NCBI GenBank assembly: GCA_003427395.1 | Contig: BFEA01000280.1 | Location: forward strand, 285,751-317,486 | Length of the DNA: 31,736 nt | Reading direction: 5' to 3' | From: Chara braunii | Lineage: Eukaryota; Streptophyta; Charophyceae; Charales; Characeae | Shown: positions 1 through 11,299 of the stretch, piece by piece | Layout: each line of letters opens with the position of its first letter | Numbering within the stretch: the first letter of the stretch is position 1 | Notes under the pieces: generated by a model | The model's input: the letters and a program-made list of their open reading frames with translations, nothing else | What the model was told of the DNA's origin: nothing | Databases searched by the model: none | Program-made: the position numbers and the translations under genes

Positions 1-15
1 GTCCAAAAATGGAGG

Positions 16-66
16 AAAAAAAAAAAAAAAAACAAACAAACAAACAAACAAACAAACAAACAAAAA
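16..66. repeat. poly(A) followed by (CAAA)n microsatellite
   Basis: A run of 17 A at 16-32 is followed by about eight CAAA units. This could be the A-rich tail of a retroposon whose body lies outside the window, or simple slippage. No adjacent retroposon body is recognisable. Confidence 0.9.
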
Positions 67-1330
67 ACCTTAACAGTAAAAAACGATCACTTGGGGAGAT
101 ACATTCGTGACCAGATACATAATGGGATATAGTGGTTGCAAATGACCTTGATTTTTTCTTGATTTTGCAGAGAAAATCAAGAAAAATCAAAGCCCTATGC
201 AACTAAGATACAACGGATTGCATAGGAGAGGAGAAACACATGTTTTAGATACATCCGGAGTCAATATTGAGTTCGGATGCACTTGGGAGTTGACCGTTAC
301 ATTTTGCTTCGGTTGAAGCCTTGTTGTAGGGCCATGAGGCTAGAGAAAAAAACATTATGGCGGTCCGGGAAATAACAGACTGTGTGGGGATAAAGACGGT
401 AAGTGAGGGCCACGAGATGGTGGATCTCGTAGCCTAGAATATTCGCGGCACATGAGACCCATGAGAGGAAGGAATTGGGGCTGCCCGGAACGAGGGAGCT
501 CCAAAGAAAAATAGGACGTCACCGGGAAGGATGTCGGATACTAAAATGACACAAATAAAAATAGTCAAAATTTGAGACATGCGTCGACGGGACCGCCGCT
601 GGGACTGAAGAATGGAACTGGCATGAGAAAGTGGCGGGGACATGAGAAGTCCCAAGGGAACCATGAACTAGCAGAAGAGAAAGAATGTGCAAGCGAGTAG
701 TGGCATTATGATCGGGATCTTGACGATGAAAAATATTAGCCACTGTGAGTACAAAATTTAAAGAGTCTAAGGAGAGAGTGTTAGGAGGCAAAAATGAGAG
801 AAAAGGAGCAAAAAAGGGGCTGCCCAACAATCCGAGATATCTCGGACTAGCAAGGCATAAAAAATAAAGCCTCAATGGGCTCTAGGCAAAAAATAAGTTG
901 CGAAGAAAAAATCGAAGCACAAGGGGGCTAAAAAATAAGAAAACGGAGGAAAACGGGAGCCGCCATAAGCATGGGGCCTCCATTATTGCAATCCGAGCTG
1001 CAACGACCAACTATTGCCCATGAATTTGACCTTGAACGAGGTTCTAAGGCCTAGAAAGATAATTCACAACAGCTTGACACTTGTTATAACAGAATTAAAA
1101 GAAAAAGGAGGAGAAAATGAGAGAAAAAGAAGGGTGGATGAGACAAAAGGGGAGAAAAGGGTGGAGGAGAATGTGTCGGTTCGTTAGGAATGGCATAGTA
1201 GGGACTGACAGCTCCCTACTGTGACCTCATCCGTCCAGATTTTGTGGAGGACAATCAAAATTGCAGAGAGCAATATCTGAATTTAAAAAGGAAAAAATGA
1301 AAAAAATGCAAAAAGGAGTTTACCGTTTTT
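67..1330. other. gene-free, purine-rich stretch
   Basis: No coding region can be supported. The plus strand is rich in GAGAAAA-type purine runs, and the open frames on the minus strand (for example 519-875) have pyrimidine-driven Ser/Leu/Phe/Pro compositions typical of chance frames. No RNA gene or repeat was recognised. Confidence 0.5.
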
Positions 1331-2371
1331 TTTTGTGATCCGTGGATATGAGATCAGATCTCATGATGGAGAGCATATGGCTGTTTTTTGTGGGGCCAGC
1401 TCAAACGGCCAACTCCGGAATGAGTTGGCAGCCCAGAATGGAAAGAAACAAAAGAAGGGAAAAATCAAAACTGTGCATTTGGCCAAAAAAGAAGGCCAGA
1501 TGCACAAAAAATTGAAAAAATGTGCATAGAGGCTCAAAATTGAAGCAAGGACCACTTAAGGGTAACTCGAAATTATGCTGGCCTTGGATTTCGGCCAGAT
1601 CCAAAGCTGAGATTGATCCCAGACTTGAAAAAATATCTCGGCCTACCCAAAATGGGGTAAGAGAAACAAAAAGTAAAAAAAAGGTCCAAAAAAACATTTT
1701 TCTTCCAAGTAAAGCTGCCCCTTCAGCATTTGGACTCAAGGGGGCAACATTTGAAAAGGAAAAGGAGGTTGAAGGAGGCCAAGACGCAATCCAAGTTGGT
1801 ACCAACTAATGAGGCCCAGGTAACCCCGGAGAGACTTAGTGGTGGGATTTTGCCTTGGGGATACCTCGGTTCACTTGGAGGCACATGAGGAGGCTCATGG
1901 GTTGGCTGGTACTCCGGTTTCAGCCTACAGAAGCTGAGGGAGCAGTCCGCCACACACACATTTGCACGAGGAGTGCCCATGTTGCCCAAGTGAGCTCATA
2001 AGAACACTCTACTCACTTGGAGTGAGAGGAGGAGAATCGCTGCCTGTTGGGAGTCTTGGAGGAGGTTGTGAGCTAGTAAGCACTTACATTGAAGCTAGTG
2101 TGAGTAGTGGAGACTCGGGAGGGTGGTCCGCCATAGCTCCCAGGCTGTGGGAGAGAGAGAGGCTCGGAGGAACCCATTCGGCCCTCCTAGAGGGGAGGAC
2201 TCCATAGCCTTGGAAGTGAGAGTTTGCCATAGTCAGGGGAAGACTGAGAAAGGGAGGGGATGAGGGTTTGAGGAAAAAGAGAGTCATAGTCAAGTGAGGA
2301 GGAGGGATTTTCATCAAGATTGACCTTCTACATCAAGAGAAGGAAGGAGAGATGAGTGAGAGAAAAAAGAA
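1331..2371. other. gene-free stretch with short overlapping chance frames
   Basis: Frames of 60-130 codons overlap on both strands between 1335 and 2317 with no recognisable domain. The Lys/Gln-rich plus frame at 1335-1529 mirrors a Phe/Leu/Cys-rich minus frame, as expected from A-rich DNA. Phrases such as GGTCCGCCAT occur more than once (around 1945 and 2125), suggesting old duplication, but no clean repeat unit can be drawn. Confidence 0.4.
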
Positions 2372-2397
2372 GAAGCTTCTTCTTCTTCTTCTTCGTA

Positions 2398-2428
<31 letters not shown>

Positions 2429-2475
2429 TCTTCCTCCCCTCTTCCTCTTCATCTTCTTCCTCATCATCTTATGAT
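2372..2475. repeat. (CTT)n plus long poly(T) pyrimidine tract
   Basis: Reiterated CTT/TTC triplets are followed by a T run at about 2404-2426 and then TCC/TCTTCC-rich sequence. The Phe/Ser-only frame across it is a by-product of the tract and not a protein. Confidence 0.9.
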
Positions 2476-2802
2476 CCTTCTTCAGGGGAGGTAGAACGTA
2501 GCTCCTCCATTGGTAATGTCTCCATGATGGTAATTTCCTTCACTTCCTCGCAAATCGCCACTTTGGGTTGTGACTTTCCGACCTGACTCGAGGGAGAGAA
2601 TTACTCACTCTCATCTCAAAATCTATCTCTCCCCCACACTTGGGGGTAAATAGTTACTTCGATCTTCACTCATGCAGACACTTTGGTGATCCTAGCCTCC
2701 CACATTATCCATTTCTTCATCATGTAGCGATCCGATTCAAGGCCGGATGCTTCCATAAGTGCTATGCAGGTGTTTGAGCAAGTCTCACTCACATGCAACA
2801 CT

Positions 2803-5462
2803 TATCTCTCATTTGATGATATGACGGTTCCTTCCTAGTTGCTCCATAGCTCATATATGTATGTGTTGTAGTCTCTTTAGTGCAAGTTTAGTCTTTTTTC
2901 TCACTTGGTGATATGGAGATTTCTTCCTAGTTGCTCCATAACTCATGTATGTATTTGTTGTAATCTCTATGGTGCAAGTTTAGTTATTTTCTCACTTGGT
3001 GATATGACGGTTCCTTCCTAGTTGCTTCGTAACTCATGTATGTATGTGCTGTAGTTTTGTTGGTGCAAGTTCGGCCTTCTTTCTCACTTGGTGATATGGC
3101 AGTTCCTTCCTAGTTGCTCCATAGCTCATGTATGTATGTGTTGTAGTCTCTTTGGTGCAAGTTCATTTTTCTTTCTCACTTGATGATATGACGGTTCCTT
3201 TCGAGTTGCTCCATAGCTCATGAATGTATGTCACGGTGCTGTAGGCTCTTTGGTGCAAGTCCAGTCTTCTTTCTCACTTGGTGATATGGTGGTTCCTTCC
3301 TAGTTGCTCCATAACTCATGTATGTATGTGTTGTAGTCTCTTTGGCGCAAGTTCAGTCTTATTTCTCTTGGTGATATGACGGTTCTTTCCTAGTTACTCC
3401 ATGACTCATGTATGTATGTGTTATAGTCTCTTTTGAGTAAGTTCAGTCTTTTTTTCACTTCATGATATGACAGTTTCTTCCTAGTTAATCAATAACTCAT
3501 ATATGTATGTGGTGTAGGTTATTTGCTGCAGTTCAGTCTTCCCTTTACTTGGCGATGTGGCGGTTCCTTCGTAGTTGTTCCATGACTCATGTATGTGTGT
3601 ACTATAGGTTATTTGCTACAGTTCAGTCTTTTCTTCACTTGGTAATGTGGCGGTTCCTTCCTAGTTATTCCATGGTTCATGTATGTGTGTGTTGTAGGTT
3701 CTTTCCTGCAGTTCAGTCTTTCCTTCACTTGGTGATGTGACAGTTGCTTCCTAGTTGCTCTATAGTTCATATACGTATGTGTTGTAGGTTTTTTGGTGCA
3801 GGTCAGTCTTTCCTTCACTTAGTGATGTGGCGGTTCCTCCCTTGTTGCTCCATAACTCGTGTATGTATGTGTCGTAGGTTCTTTACTGCAGTTCAGTCTT
3901 CCCTTCATTTGGTAATGTTGCGGTTCCTTCCTAGTTGTTCCATGACTCATGTATGCGTGTGTTGTAGGTTCTTTGCTGCAGTTTAGTCTTCTCTTCACTC
4001 CGTGATGTCGCAGTTCCTTCCTAGTTCTTCCATGACTCATGTGTGTGCGTGTTGTAGGTTTTTTGCTGCAGTTCAATCTTTCCTTCACTTGGTGATATGG
4101 CGGTTCCTTCCTAGTTGTTCCATGACTCATGTATGTGTGTGTTATAGGTTCTTTGCCTCAGGTATGTCTTTCCTTCACTTGGTGATGTGGCAGTTCCGTC
4201 CTAGTTGCTCTATAGTTCATATATGTATGTGATGTAGGTTCTTTGCTGCAGTTTAGACTTTCCTTCACTTAGTGATGCAGAGGTTCCTCCCTAGTTGATC
4301 TATAACTCATGTATGTATGTGTTGTAGCTTCTTTGTTGCAGTTCAGTATTTCCTTCACTTAGTGATGCAGGGGTTCCTCCCTAGTTGGTCTATAACTGAT
4401 GTATGTATGTGTTGTAGGTTCTTTGCTGCAGTTCAATCTTCTCTTCACTTGTTAATATGACGGTTCCTTCCTAGTTATTCCATGACTCATGTGTGTATGT
4501 GATGTAGGTTCTTTGCTACAATTGAGTCTTTCCTTCACTTGGTGATGTGAGAGTTTCTTCGTAGTTGCTTTATAGTTCATGTATATGTGTATTGTAGGTT
4601 CTTTCTTGCAATTCAGTCTTTCCTTCACTTAGTGATGTGGCGGTTTCTTCCTAATTGTTTCATGGATCATGTATGTGTGTGTTGTAGGTTCTATGCTGCT
4701 GTTCAGTTTTTCCTTTACTTGGTGATGTGGCGACTTCCTCCATAGTTGCTCCATAACTCATGTATGTATATACTGTAGGTTTTTTGCGTAAGTTCAGTCT
4801 TCCCTTAACTTGGTAATGTGGCGATTCCTTCCTAGTTGTTTCATGACTCATGTATGTGTGTGATGTAGGTTCTTTGCTGCAGTTCAGTCTTTCCTTCATT
4901 TGGTGATGTGTCGGTTCCTTCCTAGTTGATGTATAATTTATATATGCGTGTGTTGTAGGTTCTGTTTTGAAGTTCAGTTTTTTCTTCACTTAGTGATGTA
5001 GCGGTTTCTTCCTTGCTGTTTCGTGGCTGACGTATGTGTGTGTTGTAGGTTCTTTATTGCAGTTCAGTCTTTCCTTTACTTGGTGATGTGGCGGTTCCTT
5101 CCTAGTTGGTCTATAGCGCATGTATATGTGTGTTGTAGGTTCGTTGTTGCAGTTCAAAAAGCGCATGTATATATGTGTTGTAGGTTCTTTATTGTAATTC
5201 AGTTTTCCCTTCACTTGGTAATGTGGTGGTTCCTTCCTAGTTGTTCCATGCCCCATGTATGTGTGTGTTGTAGGTTCTTTGCTGCAATTCAGTCTTTCCT
5301 TCACTTGGTGATGTGGCGGTTCCTTTCTAGTTGTTCCACGATTCATGTATGTGTGTGTTATAGGTCCTTTGCTGCAGTTCGGTCTTCCCTCCACTTGGTG
5401 ATGTGGCGGTTCCTTCCTAGTTGTTCCATGACTCGTGTATGTGTGTGTTGTAGGTACTTTGA
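2803..5462. repeat. 90-bp minisatellite array, about 29 copies
   Basis: The landmark phrase (G/A)TTCAGTCTT recurs with ends at 3540, 3630, 3720, 3810, 3900, 3990 and 4080 and onward to 4710, giving a period of exactly 90 bp. One extra base between 4710 and 4801 shifts the register. A half-unit of 45 bp lies between 5071 and 5206. The proximal part (2803-3450) is more diverged, with steps of about 90-98. Each unit carries TTCACTTGGTGATGTGGCGG, then a GTTCC-type CTAGTTGTTCCATGACTCAT block, then a TGTATGTGTGTTGTAGG block. Because 90 is divisible by three, long frames run through on both strands. On the minus strand a 30-residue motif containing TTRKEPPHHQVKERLNCSK recurs, broken by point-mutation stops such as TAA at 3819. 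It is most simply a VNTR; a repetitive protein on the minus strand (best stretch 4990-5526) cannot be excluded. Confidence 0.93.
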
Positions 5463-6002
5463 ATAGGATTAACCCACGGTATTGCCGCAGGCATCGTTGC
5501 CGGCATCCCAGCAGGCCAGTGTCCACTGGCAGGCCACGCTTGCAAGCCCCAGTGCCCGACTGGTAGTTGCACTTGATATGGCGGGATAATACATTCTATA
5601 TTCTATTTGGTAGATATATTATTATCTACATAAAAGCACATGTCATCNATACTATTTATTCGAATCTAGATTATTACTATTACATTACGATACAATAGAA
5701 TATTACGATACAGTAATTATATTACGAGAATATAATACGACAATATAGATATAAGAATAAATAAGAAAAAGCAAAAATAAAAAATATTAAATACAATCGA
5801 AATACTAATAATTGAAATAATAATTAGATCAAGAAATTGGATTAAAATCTAAATAGAACTAAAAAAAAAGAGATATATAATATTCTAATATACAATATTC
5901 TAATGATCAGTGTTGATTGATATCATAGTACAGAATGTGAATTGACTCTGTTTTTTGTTCGGACTCTTCACGTATAGTCTCTGAGGATCCTACACAGACA
6001 TA
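5463..6002. other. AT-rich gene-free stretch with one ambiguous base
   Basis: After the array comes about 110 bp of GC-rich sequence with a small palindrome (CCAGTGTCCACTGG near 5516). A strongly AT-rich island follows at about 5585-5915, with one N at 5648. No coding or RNA gene was seen. Confidence 0.6.
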
Positions 6003-6375
6003 TGTTGGTTTCCTGCGGATTATCCATTGTATATTGAAATTCATTCAATAAATAGGTTAGGACTTTCCCGCATATAGTGAAGTAATAAGGTCAGAGATTA
6101 CTCGTCTGACGCGGCAATGAGTTTACCACTTTCATCGGCGAACAACCGAACCCTTGGAACCTCGACCTTCCACCATTACTGATGGGGTAAGACTATGCCT
6201 TCACCATATTCACTACAGTCACCTGTAAGAACTTAGGTACGAGCCGTATGAATGATGTGTGCAAGAAAGACAAAGAGTCAGACACATCATTCTCATCACA
6301 ACAGATAGAACCAGAAGGTTCGATTAACAACTTTTCTTAGTTGTAGATAATGATTACATTCCAATATTACCAACA
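6003..6375. mobile_element. possible LTR-like segment with TGTTGGT...ACCAACA ends
   Basis: The segment begins TGTTGGT and ends ACCAACA, a perfect 7-bp terminal inverted repeat of the TG...CA type common for Ty1/copia LTRs. It is 373 bp long and contains an AATAAA at about 6046. Against this, the flanks (acata and gaatt) are not a target-site duplication. No primer-binding site or polypurine tract adjoins it, and there is no second copy in the window. Weak call. Confidence 0.2.
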
Positions 6376-7137
6376 GAATTGCAGGAGCAGGAGCAGTGAC
6401 CATCGCCGAAAGTGACATTGGCATCATCACCTGCTATCCCGCCGGTACGGCTTGACCCGCTGAAGCTTGCATAGCATATGGAGGCATCACACCAGGCCGA
6501 GCAGGGAGAGATCATGCCATGCCCCCGGATTACTTCATGGTATTTTCATGGTTTTGAGCTTGTTGCCCATTACTCGCAGAACTCATATCGGTTCAGTAAC
6601 GACCACAGTTTCACCACCGTGCATGCCTACTTCCTCCTCTGCCGTTACGACCCCGACCGTACATGCGACTAATGATAGATATTGCTAGTAGAACCCAACC
6701 CAGCCCGAGTCCAATCGTGACGCCCTGATCACGTTGCTTTGTATTTATTCGCACATCACTAGTCTTCCAACTACCTATCATCACCCGCCTGGGTCTGTAC
6801 GCCTTACTCACTCCTGCGCACTATCATATCAATTGTTGCTATTTCAACATCATCCACTGGCGTGGGAACGTATAGAAAAAACGATACTCCCACACGCGTA
6901 GATTACTTAGTCTCGATTTCTAGAGAATGATACGATTGTAAGGAACTTAGGATATCCGATTAGCATCCGCACAAAACACGGCGTACTCTGAGTTTCAAAC
7001 TGCTTACCTACCACTGACACAGTGCAACCGTGTGCTACCCAAATCGATCAACCGATGGTTCCATACACGATCCGAACTCCGTAATCATTCAGTCACACAA
7101 GAATACTTAAAATATTTGAATAAGGTTTAATAAACCA
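6376..7137. other. gene-free stretch
   Basis: Short open frames around 6467-6811 overlap each other on both strands and match nothing recognised. The part nearest 7138 would be the 3' flank of the minus-strand gene model at 7138-8522. Confidence 0.4.
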
Positions 7138-8522
7138 TCAACACAACTCATAATTAGCGACTATTGCACACGTGCTGTACATAGCACCACTGCATCAATT
7201 CATAAAACAAAAAACGTATTCAGATACGAATACGAATAGGAATGCCAATATGAATCTGCAACTGTAATAGTTGCTCAACATGCACGATCGCCCATGAGTT
7301 ACTCACAGGAGAGTCAGCACCTCAGGCTCGTTCCCAAGCCACGACAAGGTCGAGTCTGAGGCTGTGTACCATAAGAGAGATAAACACAAGTTATGGATAC
7401 CATAAAGAAAAAAACGATGTAAGTTTTAATATCATGCCATCATCACTTCTCTCCCACCAGTCCCTGATTCTACACCATCCAGGACTAAACTCAACCCTTC
7501 GACTCATACGCCACTCAAGTTGAGGATACCACCTACACCTACTTTCCTTAAATATGTTTCGAGCACTCCTAGGTGCCTAAGTGCAATCGTCGTACGAGGT
7601 CGAAAACTTCCCGCGTTCAAAAACAGGGTCAGGACTGTCTCTTCATAACTCATAACAGAAGTCCGAGATGCACGCAGACCCGCGCCACCTGTAGGTACAC
7701 AAAACCCGATAATATCAATAAAGCTAAATAACATAAAATAATAAGTACATAGCTAAAAAATAAAATTAGAATAAAAATAAAATAAAATAAACACAAACAA
7801 CAAAACAAAACCTCAAAATAAAGTAACACTAGCCTCTGAACCTAGTTCATTTTTGAGTCCATATGCTGACACGACGCGTCAACCAGTAATCCCTGCCTGT
7901 GTCTAGGTTCCAAAACAAAACCGACAAGCATCCAAGATCTGTTTACCCGACGACCGCGAAACTTAACCTACCCGACAATTTTACTGAAGAATCTGCGTGT
8001 GCAGACGATATCCCGCTCTGCCTTTGTGGTATTACACACAGCATCATGGTTGCGCTCCATTTTTCTGGAACCAGTTGTGTACAATCCCCTCCATCGTTTC
8101 CCAAAATGTTTCCTACTTGCGGCGGACCATCCATCGTAGCCCAGCGAGAACCACCTTACCTGGGTAGTTGGACTTACACAACTCCTCTACTAGCGTGAGG
8201 ATGTTCAGTATGGTAATTCCAGGGTCATTTGAATTGTCAGAGATTCTCAGGATCGTGTTTGCAATCGAGACGAATTTAGCCATGCGTGGGCCGAAAAATG
8301 ACAGATCATTGAACGTCCTGAATTTTAGTGGTCTGCTGCTCCAGATTGTCTCGACATTCTTGAACTTGTCAGATATAAGGATCGTAGACTCATCAACAAC
8401 GATCAGTCTTGTTTCCAAAAAATCAAGAATTTCATTACCCCCATCTGTCCGCTCGAGCAGCACTCCTTCCGAGTAGCAGTTCGAGATGAGATTCAGGCGT
8501 TCGCTTGCTTGCTTACGCCCTT
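7138..8522 (-). CDS. 3' part of a four-exon gene of unknown family
   Basis: Function is not recognised. The model rests on splice grammar. Exon A is 8522-8160 (acceptor CCCAG, donor GTAAGG). Exon B is 7688-7539 (acceptor CTACAG, donor GTGTAG). Exon C is 7361-7307 (acceptor ACACAG after a T-rich tract, donor GTGAGT). Exon D is 7189-7138 (acceptor ATGCAG after a TTTTTTGTTTT tract, ending in TGA). Introns are 471, 177 and 117 nt. Phases agree at every junction (1, 1, 2), giving about 205 uninterrupted codons ending ...STCAIVANYELC. The product looks soluble and helical, with phrases such as SIANTILRISDNSNDPG and LNILTLVEELCKSN; no membrane segment or signal peptide is seen. Exon A holds an 18-codon tandem duplication (ISNCYPEG / ISNCYSEG, 54 bp apart), so its 5' boundary is uncertain: an in-frame TGA lies just upstream at about 8550, and an alternative acceptor (GGTTGAG) is possible. 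Upstream exons were not found. A Penelope-like relic lies beyond, on the other strand. Confidence 0.5.
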
Positions 8523-9418
8523 CTGGGTAGCAGTTTGAGATTACTCAACCAAAACCTGGACTGCACGACCATGAGAAGAGGATGGATTCACTGTGCATGG
8601 AAAAAATGATTGGGGAAGTAAGCCAAGAGTAAAGGAAGAAAACATAGGCATGTGGGAAGGGCTATGTGTAAACCCCCGAATGGGGGATTGTATTGGCATT
8701 TGCACTTGTGTCTGATTGTGCAGGTGAGTAGCTTGGGATGATCTGAACGGGATTGGGCCAGGAACGTGCCAGCAAAGAGGAATGGATGGGAAAAGGGGCT
8801 ATGGGGCCCCAGCGTAAACTTTACCCTATGAATGGGGCCTCGGTGTATGAAGTTTTGAGTATGGACTGAGGGATGAATGAGGAGTTGTTTGATTGAAGTG
8901 TGAAGTAGCTTTTGTAGGCGTATGAGGGTCCCAGAAGGACTAAGGGGCATGCACTAATGGCAATGGATGGAATGTATGGAACACGAAATGCATATGGGTG
9001 AAGGGGGAAGTTGGCACCGTTGTGCCCCGATGATGCCAGAAGACTGTTGCTTTAGGGAAAAGGTGTGTGGCCTAACGATGACGCTTAGCCTACGCACAAA
9101 AGAAGAAAAATTCTCAATGACCCCCCCTTTCAAGTTGGACTGCTTGAGTATTGAAAGAAGCATTTGCCTGATAGCACAACCAAAAATCAGAAAACTTGCG
9201 CTCGCGAAACAATTAGTGAAACTACCACCCGGCGTGAGGGTTGAGCTACATCCCCAATGTCAAAGGTCTCTCACTCGATGGCCCACCCTCATCTATCTCA
9301 AAGTACTAGATGGGGGTGACCCCGTGACGAATGGCCCGCGCCCTGGGCATGAGCATAGGCGGGCCAAGCCAACTGGGACCCCCAGTGGGGTCGACACAGG
9401 CTCGAAAGTCTGACGAGG
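8523..9418. other. intergenic or intronic DNA, possible extra 5' part of the Penelope-like relic
   Basis: The stretch contains no exon I can phase with the minus-strand gene. On the plus strand, an open frame at 8967-9413 contains KIRKLALAKQLVKLPPGV-type text that reads more like protein than its surroundings. It may be the N-terminal region of the reverse transcriptase that follows, in another frame, but I recognise no motif in it. Confidence 0.35.
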
Positions 9419-11299
9419 TTAGATCCTACAATGTATGATGATCCAGTCCGTAGACATGTATACAAGCATGTTGCTGTCTTCAAATGGTTCAATCTGAGTG
9501 AATGGTATGAGACGCTGTCAGGAGAAGGGTTGTGTCCATGCACGTGTGATGTCCATCTGCAACCTTTCCTTACGAAGAAACACTAACCATGTCTCAACCT
9601 TGTCCTGTGGTTTCTAAGCATGTGCTTATGATGGATCCAGAGGTCGCTGGTGATCCCCTACTCACGAAGCTTTTAGGGAAAGGATTGAATCACTTTCCAT
9701 TGAGACAATCTAATAAGAAGGAAGCAACAGAAGTACTAATGAAAGTGTGGTCTGATGCATTGGTTATCATTAGAAAGACTCAATACTTACCGGATGCGTT
9801 AGTCAAACACATGACAAACACAGTGAAGAATCTACTCAATAATGAGCTCAGTAAAAGACTGAGAAGGTAACCAACAATGAATATCTCTTTCCAATATAAT
9901 AGTGATATCAAACATCTAACTGAGACACTATATGTAGTAGGTACTGATAAGGCTGCTAACACACCTTTTTTCGTATGCAAGCATCTGATTCGAGCTCTTG
10001 CGCTTGACAGACTATCGAGTCCTAACTTTCTGTGTCGTAATATCTCCCCATAACAAGTATTGGATGAAGCTAACTCCTCCCTGAAGGAAACCTTCCCACA
10101 GGTAAGAATGGGATCATCCAGTCTGTCGTACTTAATGACCATCTTCAAGCAACACAAGGGTTCGTTCAGATGGTTGGCCAATGCCTCTGATTCCTTTTTC
10201 ACGAGCATTGCTACACTTGTTGATACGGTCCTGACAGTCCTCAGAGAAATGGTCATGCAACACTGTTGTGAGATCATGAGGACAACAAAAGTTTTTCCTG
10301 GTGTGGAAACTACATGCTGGTGGGTAATTGACTGTGTGCAAGATTATTACTATAATTTACCCCCCGATGTGTATTCGGTGTTTTCAGCTGTTCAAAATGC
10401 TTTGAGAATATCCCAGTCGATGAGTCTGCAGATGACCTTGTGGATGCGGTTCGATTCTTTGTGAATATGACTTTCACGCGAATGATTACAACGACCGGAT
10501 TGAAATACGTGATATGTAGGTACAAGAGGAACAGAGAAGTGAAGTTCGGCTTGTCTAAATCACAAATTGCCCCCACGCTTCTCTCTGGTTGTTGAAGACA
10601 TCATTGGTTTGTACAGATGGATCCTATCCAGATGCTACACAATGTTTGGGAATTCAATATGGCGACATGTGAAGGGCATCCCAATGAGGCTCCCTTGTTC
10701 CCCCATTTGGTGTAATGTTTATTTTTTCAAATATGAATTTCAGTTCATAATGAGACTGATGTGACCAAAATCCTTTCACCTTGCTGATATATTGAAACTG
10801 GCGTTCCGGTACATTGACGACTTGCACGTCATCAATAACACAACCATCCTAAAATTTATGGACCAAAATCAACCGAGGGTGAAGGACAACCCGTTCTGGA
10901 TTTACCCATTAGACATCATTGAAATAAAGAATCAGACCAGGGAATTCACGATTGGGGCCGGATAGGTTGATATATGGAACACTAGCTCGGTTTTTGCACT
11001 TGGACATCCGTGTCCTCCCAGGGCCTGGGGGACGATATGTGACAATGAAGCATGACAAAACTCATAATCTCTCCTTCAAACCGGTTAAGTTTGTCAAATA
11101 TGACTCTAATCGACCAATTAAACAATCGATTAACGTAATAATTTCTCAGACAACGTTAATCATGTCGCTCTCTTCGACACCGCCGGGTGCTACGAGGGAT
11201 ATTAAGGTATTGATCGAAGCCATGGTAGAGACTGGGATCCGAAGTCGCAGATGTACTGGTACGACTTTTAAGGTCCTTGACCATCTGCACCTTCTCTAG
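9419..11299 (+). pseudogene. Penelope-like element reverse transcriptase, frameshifted
   Basis: This is a retroelement reverse transcriptase in the Penelope-like/telomerase-related order. In order: a Cys-rich block with LSEWYETLSGEGLCPCTC (9419-9583); KGLNH block (from 9589); GTDKAANTPFFVCK pre-RT motif (about 9940-9981); FKQHKGSFRWLANAS (about 10144-10188); RT motif A region around 10381-10410; GIPMRLPCSP, motif B (10675-10704), with R where G is usual; FRYIDDL, the catalytic motif C (10804-10824); then KHDKTHNLSFKP and SNRP-type thumb text to 11299. It is dead: stops TAA 9584, TAA 9868, TAA 10051, TGA 10762 and TAG 10963, and frame changes near 9585, 10388, 10585 and 10960. The change at 10388 falls on motif A and removes its catalytic Asp context. 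No GIY-YIG endonuclease motif was seen on either side, so it is either an endonuclease-less type or truncated. Family assignment comes from recognised motifs, not a search. Confidence 0.82.

Noticed and set aside
2803-5462. CRISPR-like array
   Set aside because: Units are contiguous 90-mers without unique spacers, and the context is eukaryotic.
3507-5466. Plus-strand Cys/Phe/Val-rich frames (such as CCRFFAAVQSFLHLVM repeats) as membrane proteins
   Set aside because: They arise because the 90-bp unit has no stop in that frame, and the minus strand is equally open. Composition follows the TG/T-rich repeat.
5578-6442. Inverted GGCGGGATA / TATCCCGCC as a transposon terminal repeat pair
   Set aside because: Only nine bases match, flanks show no target duplication, and similarity stops on both sides.
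8588-8950. Minus-strand His/Pro/Leu-rich frame as an upstream exon of the four-exon gene
   Set aside because: No phase-compatible donor before 8522; the nearest donor-like CCAG/GTTTTG would leave a 33-nt intron, too short to splice.
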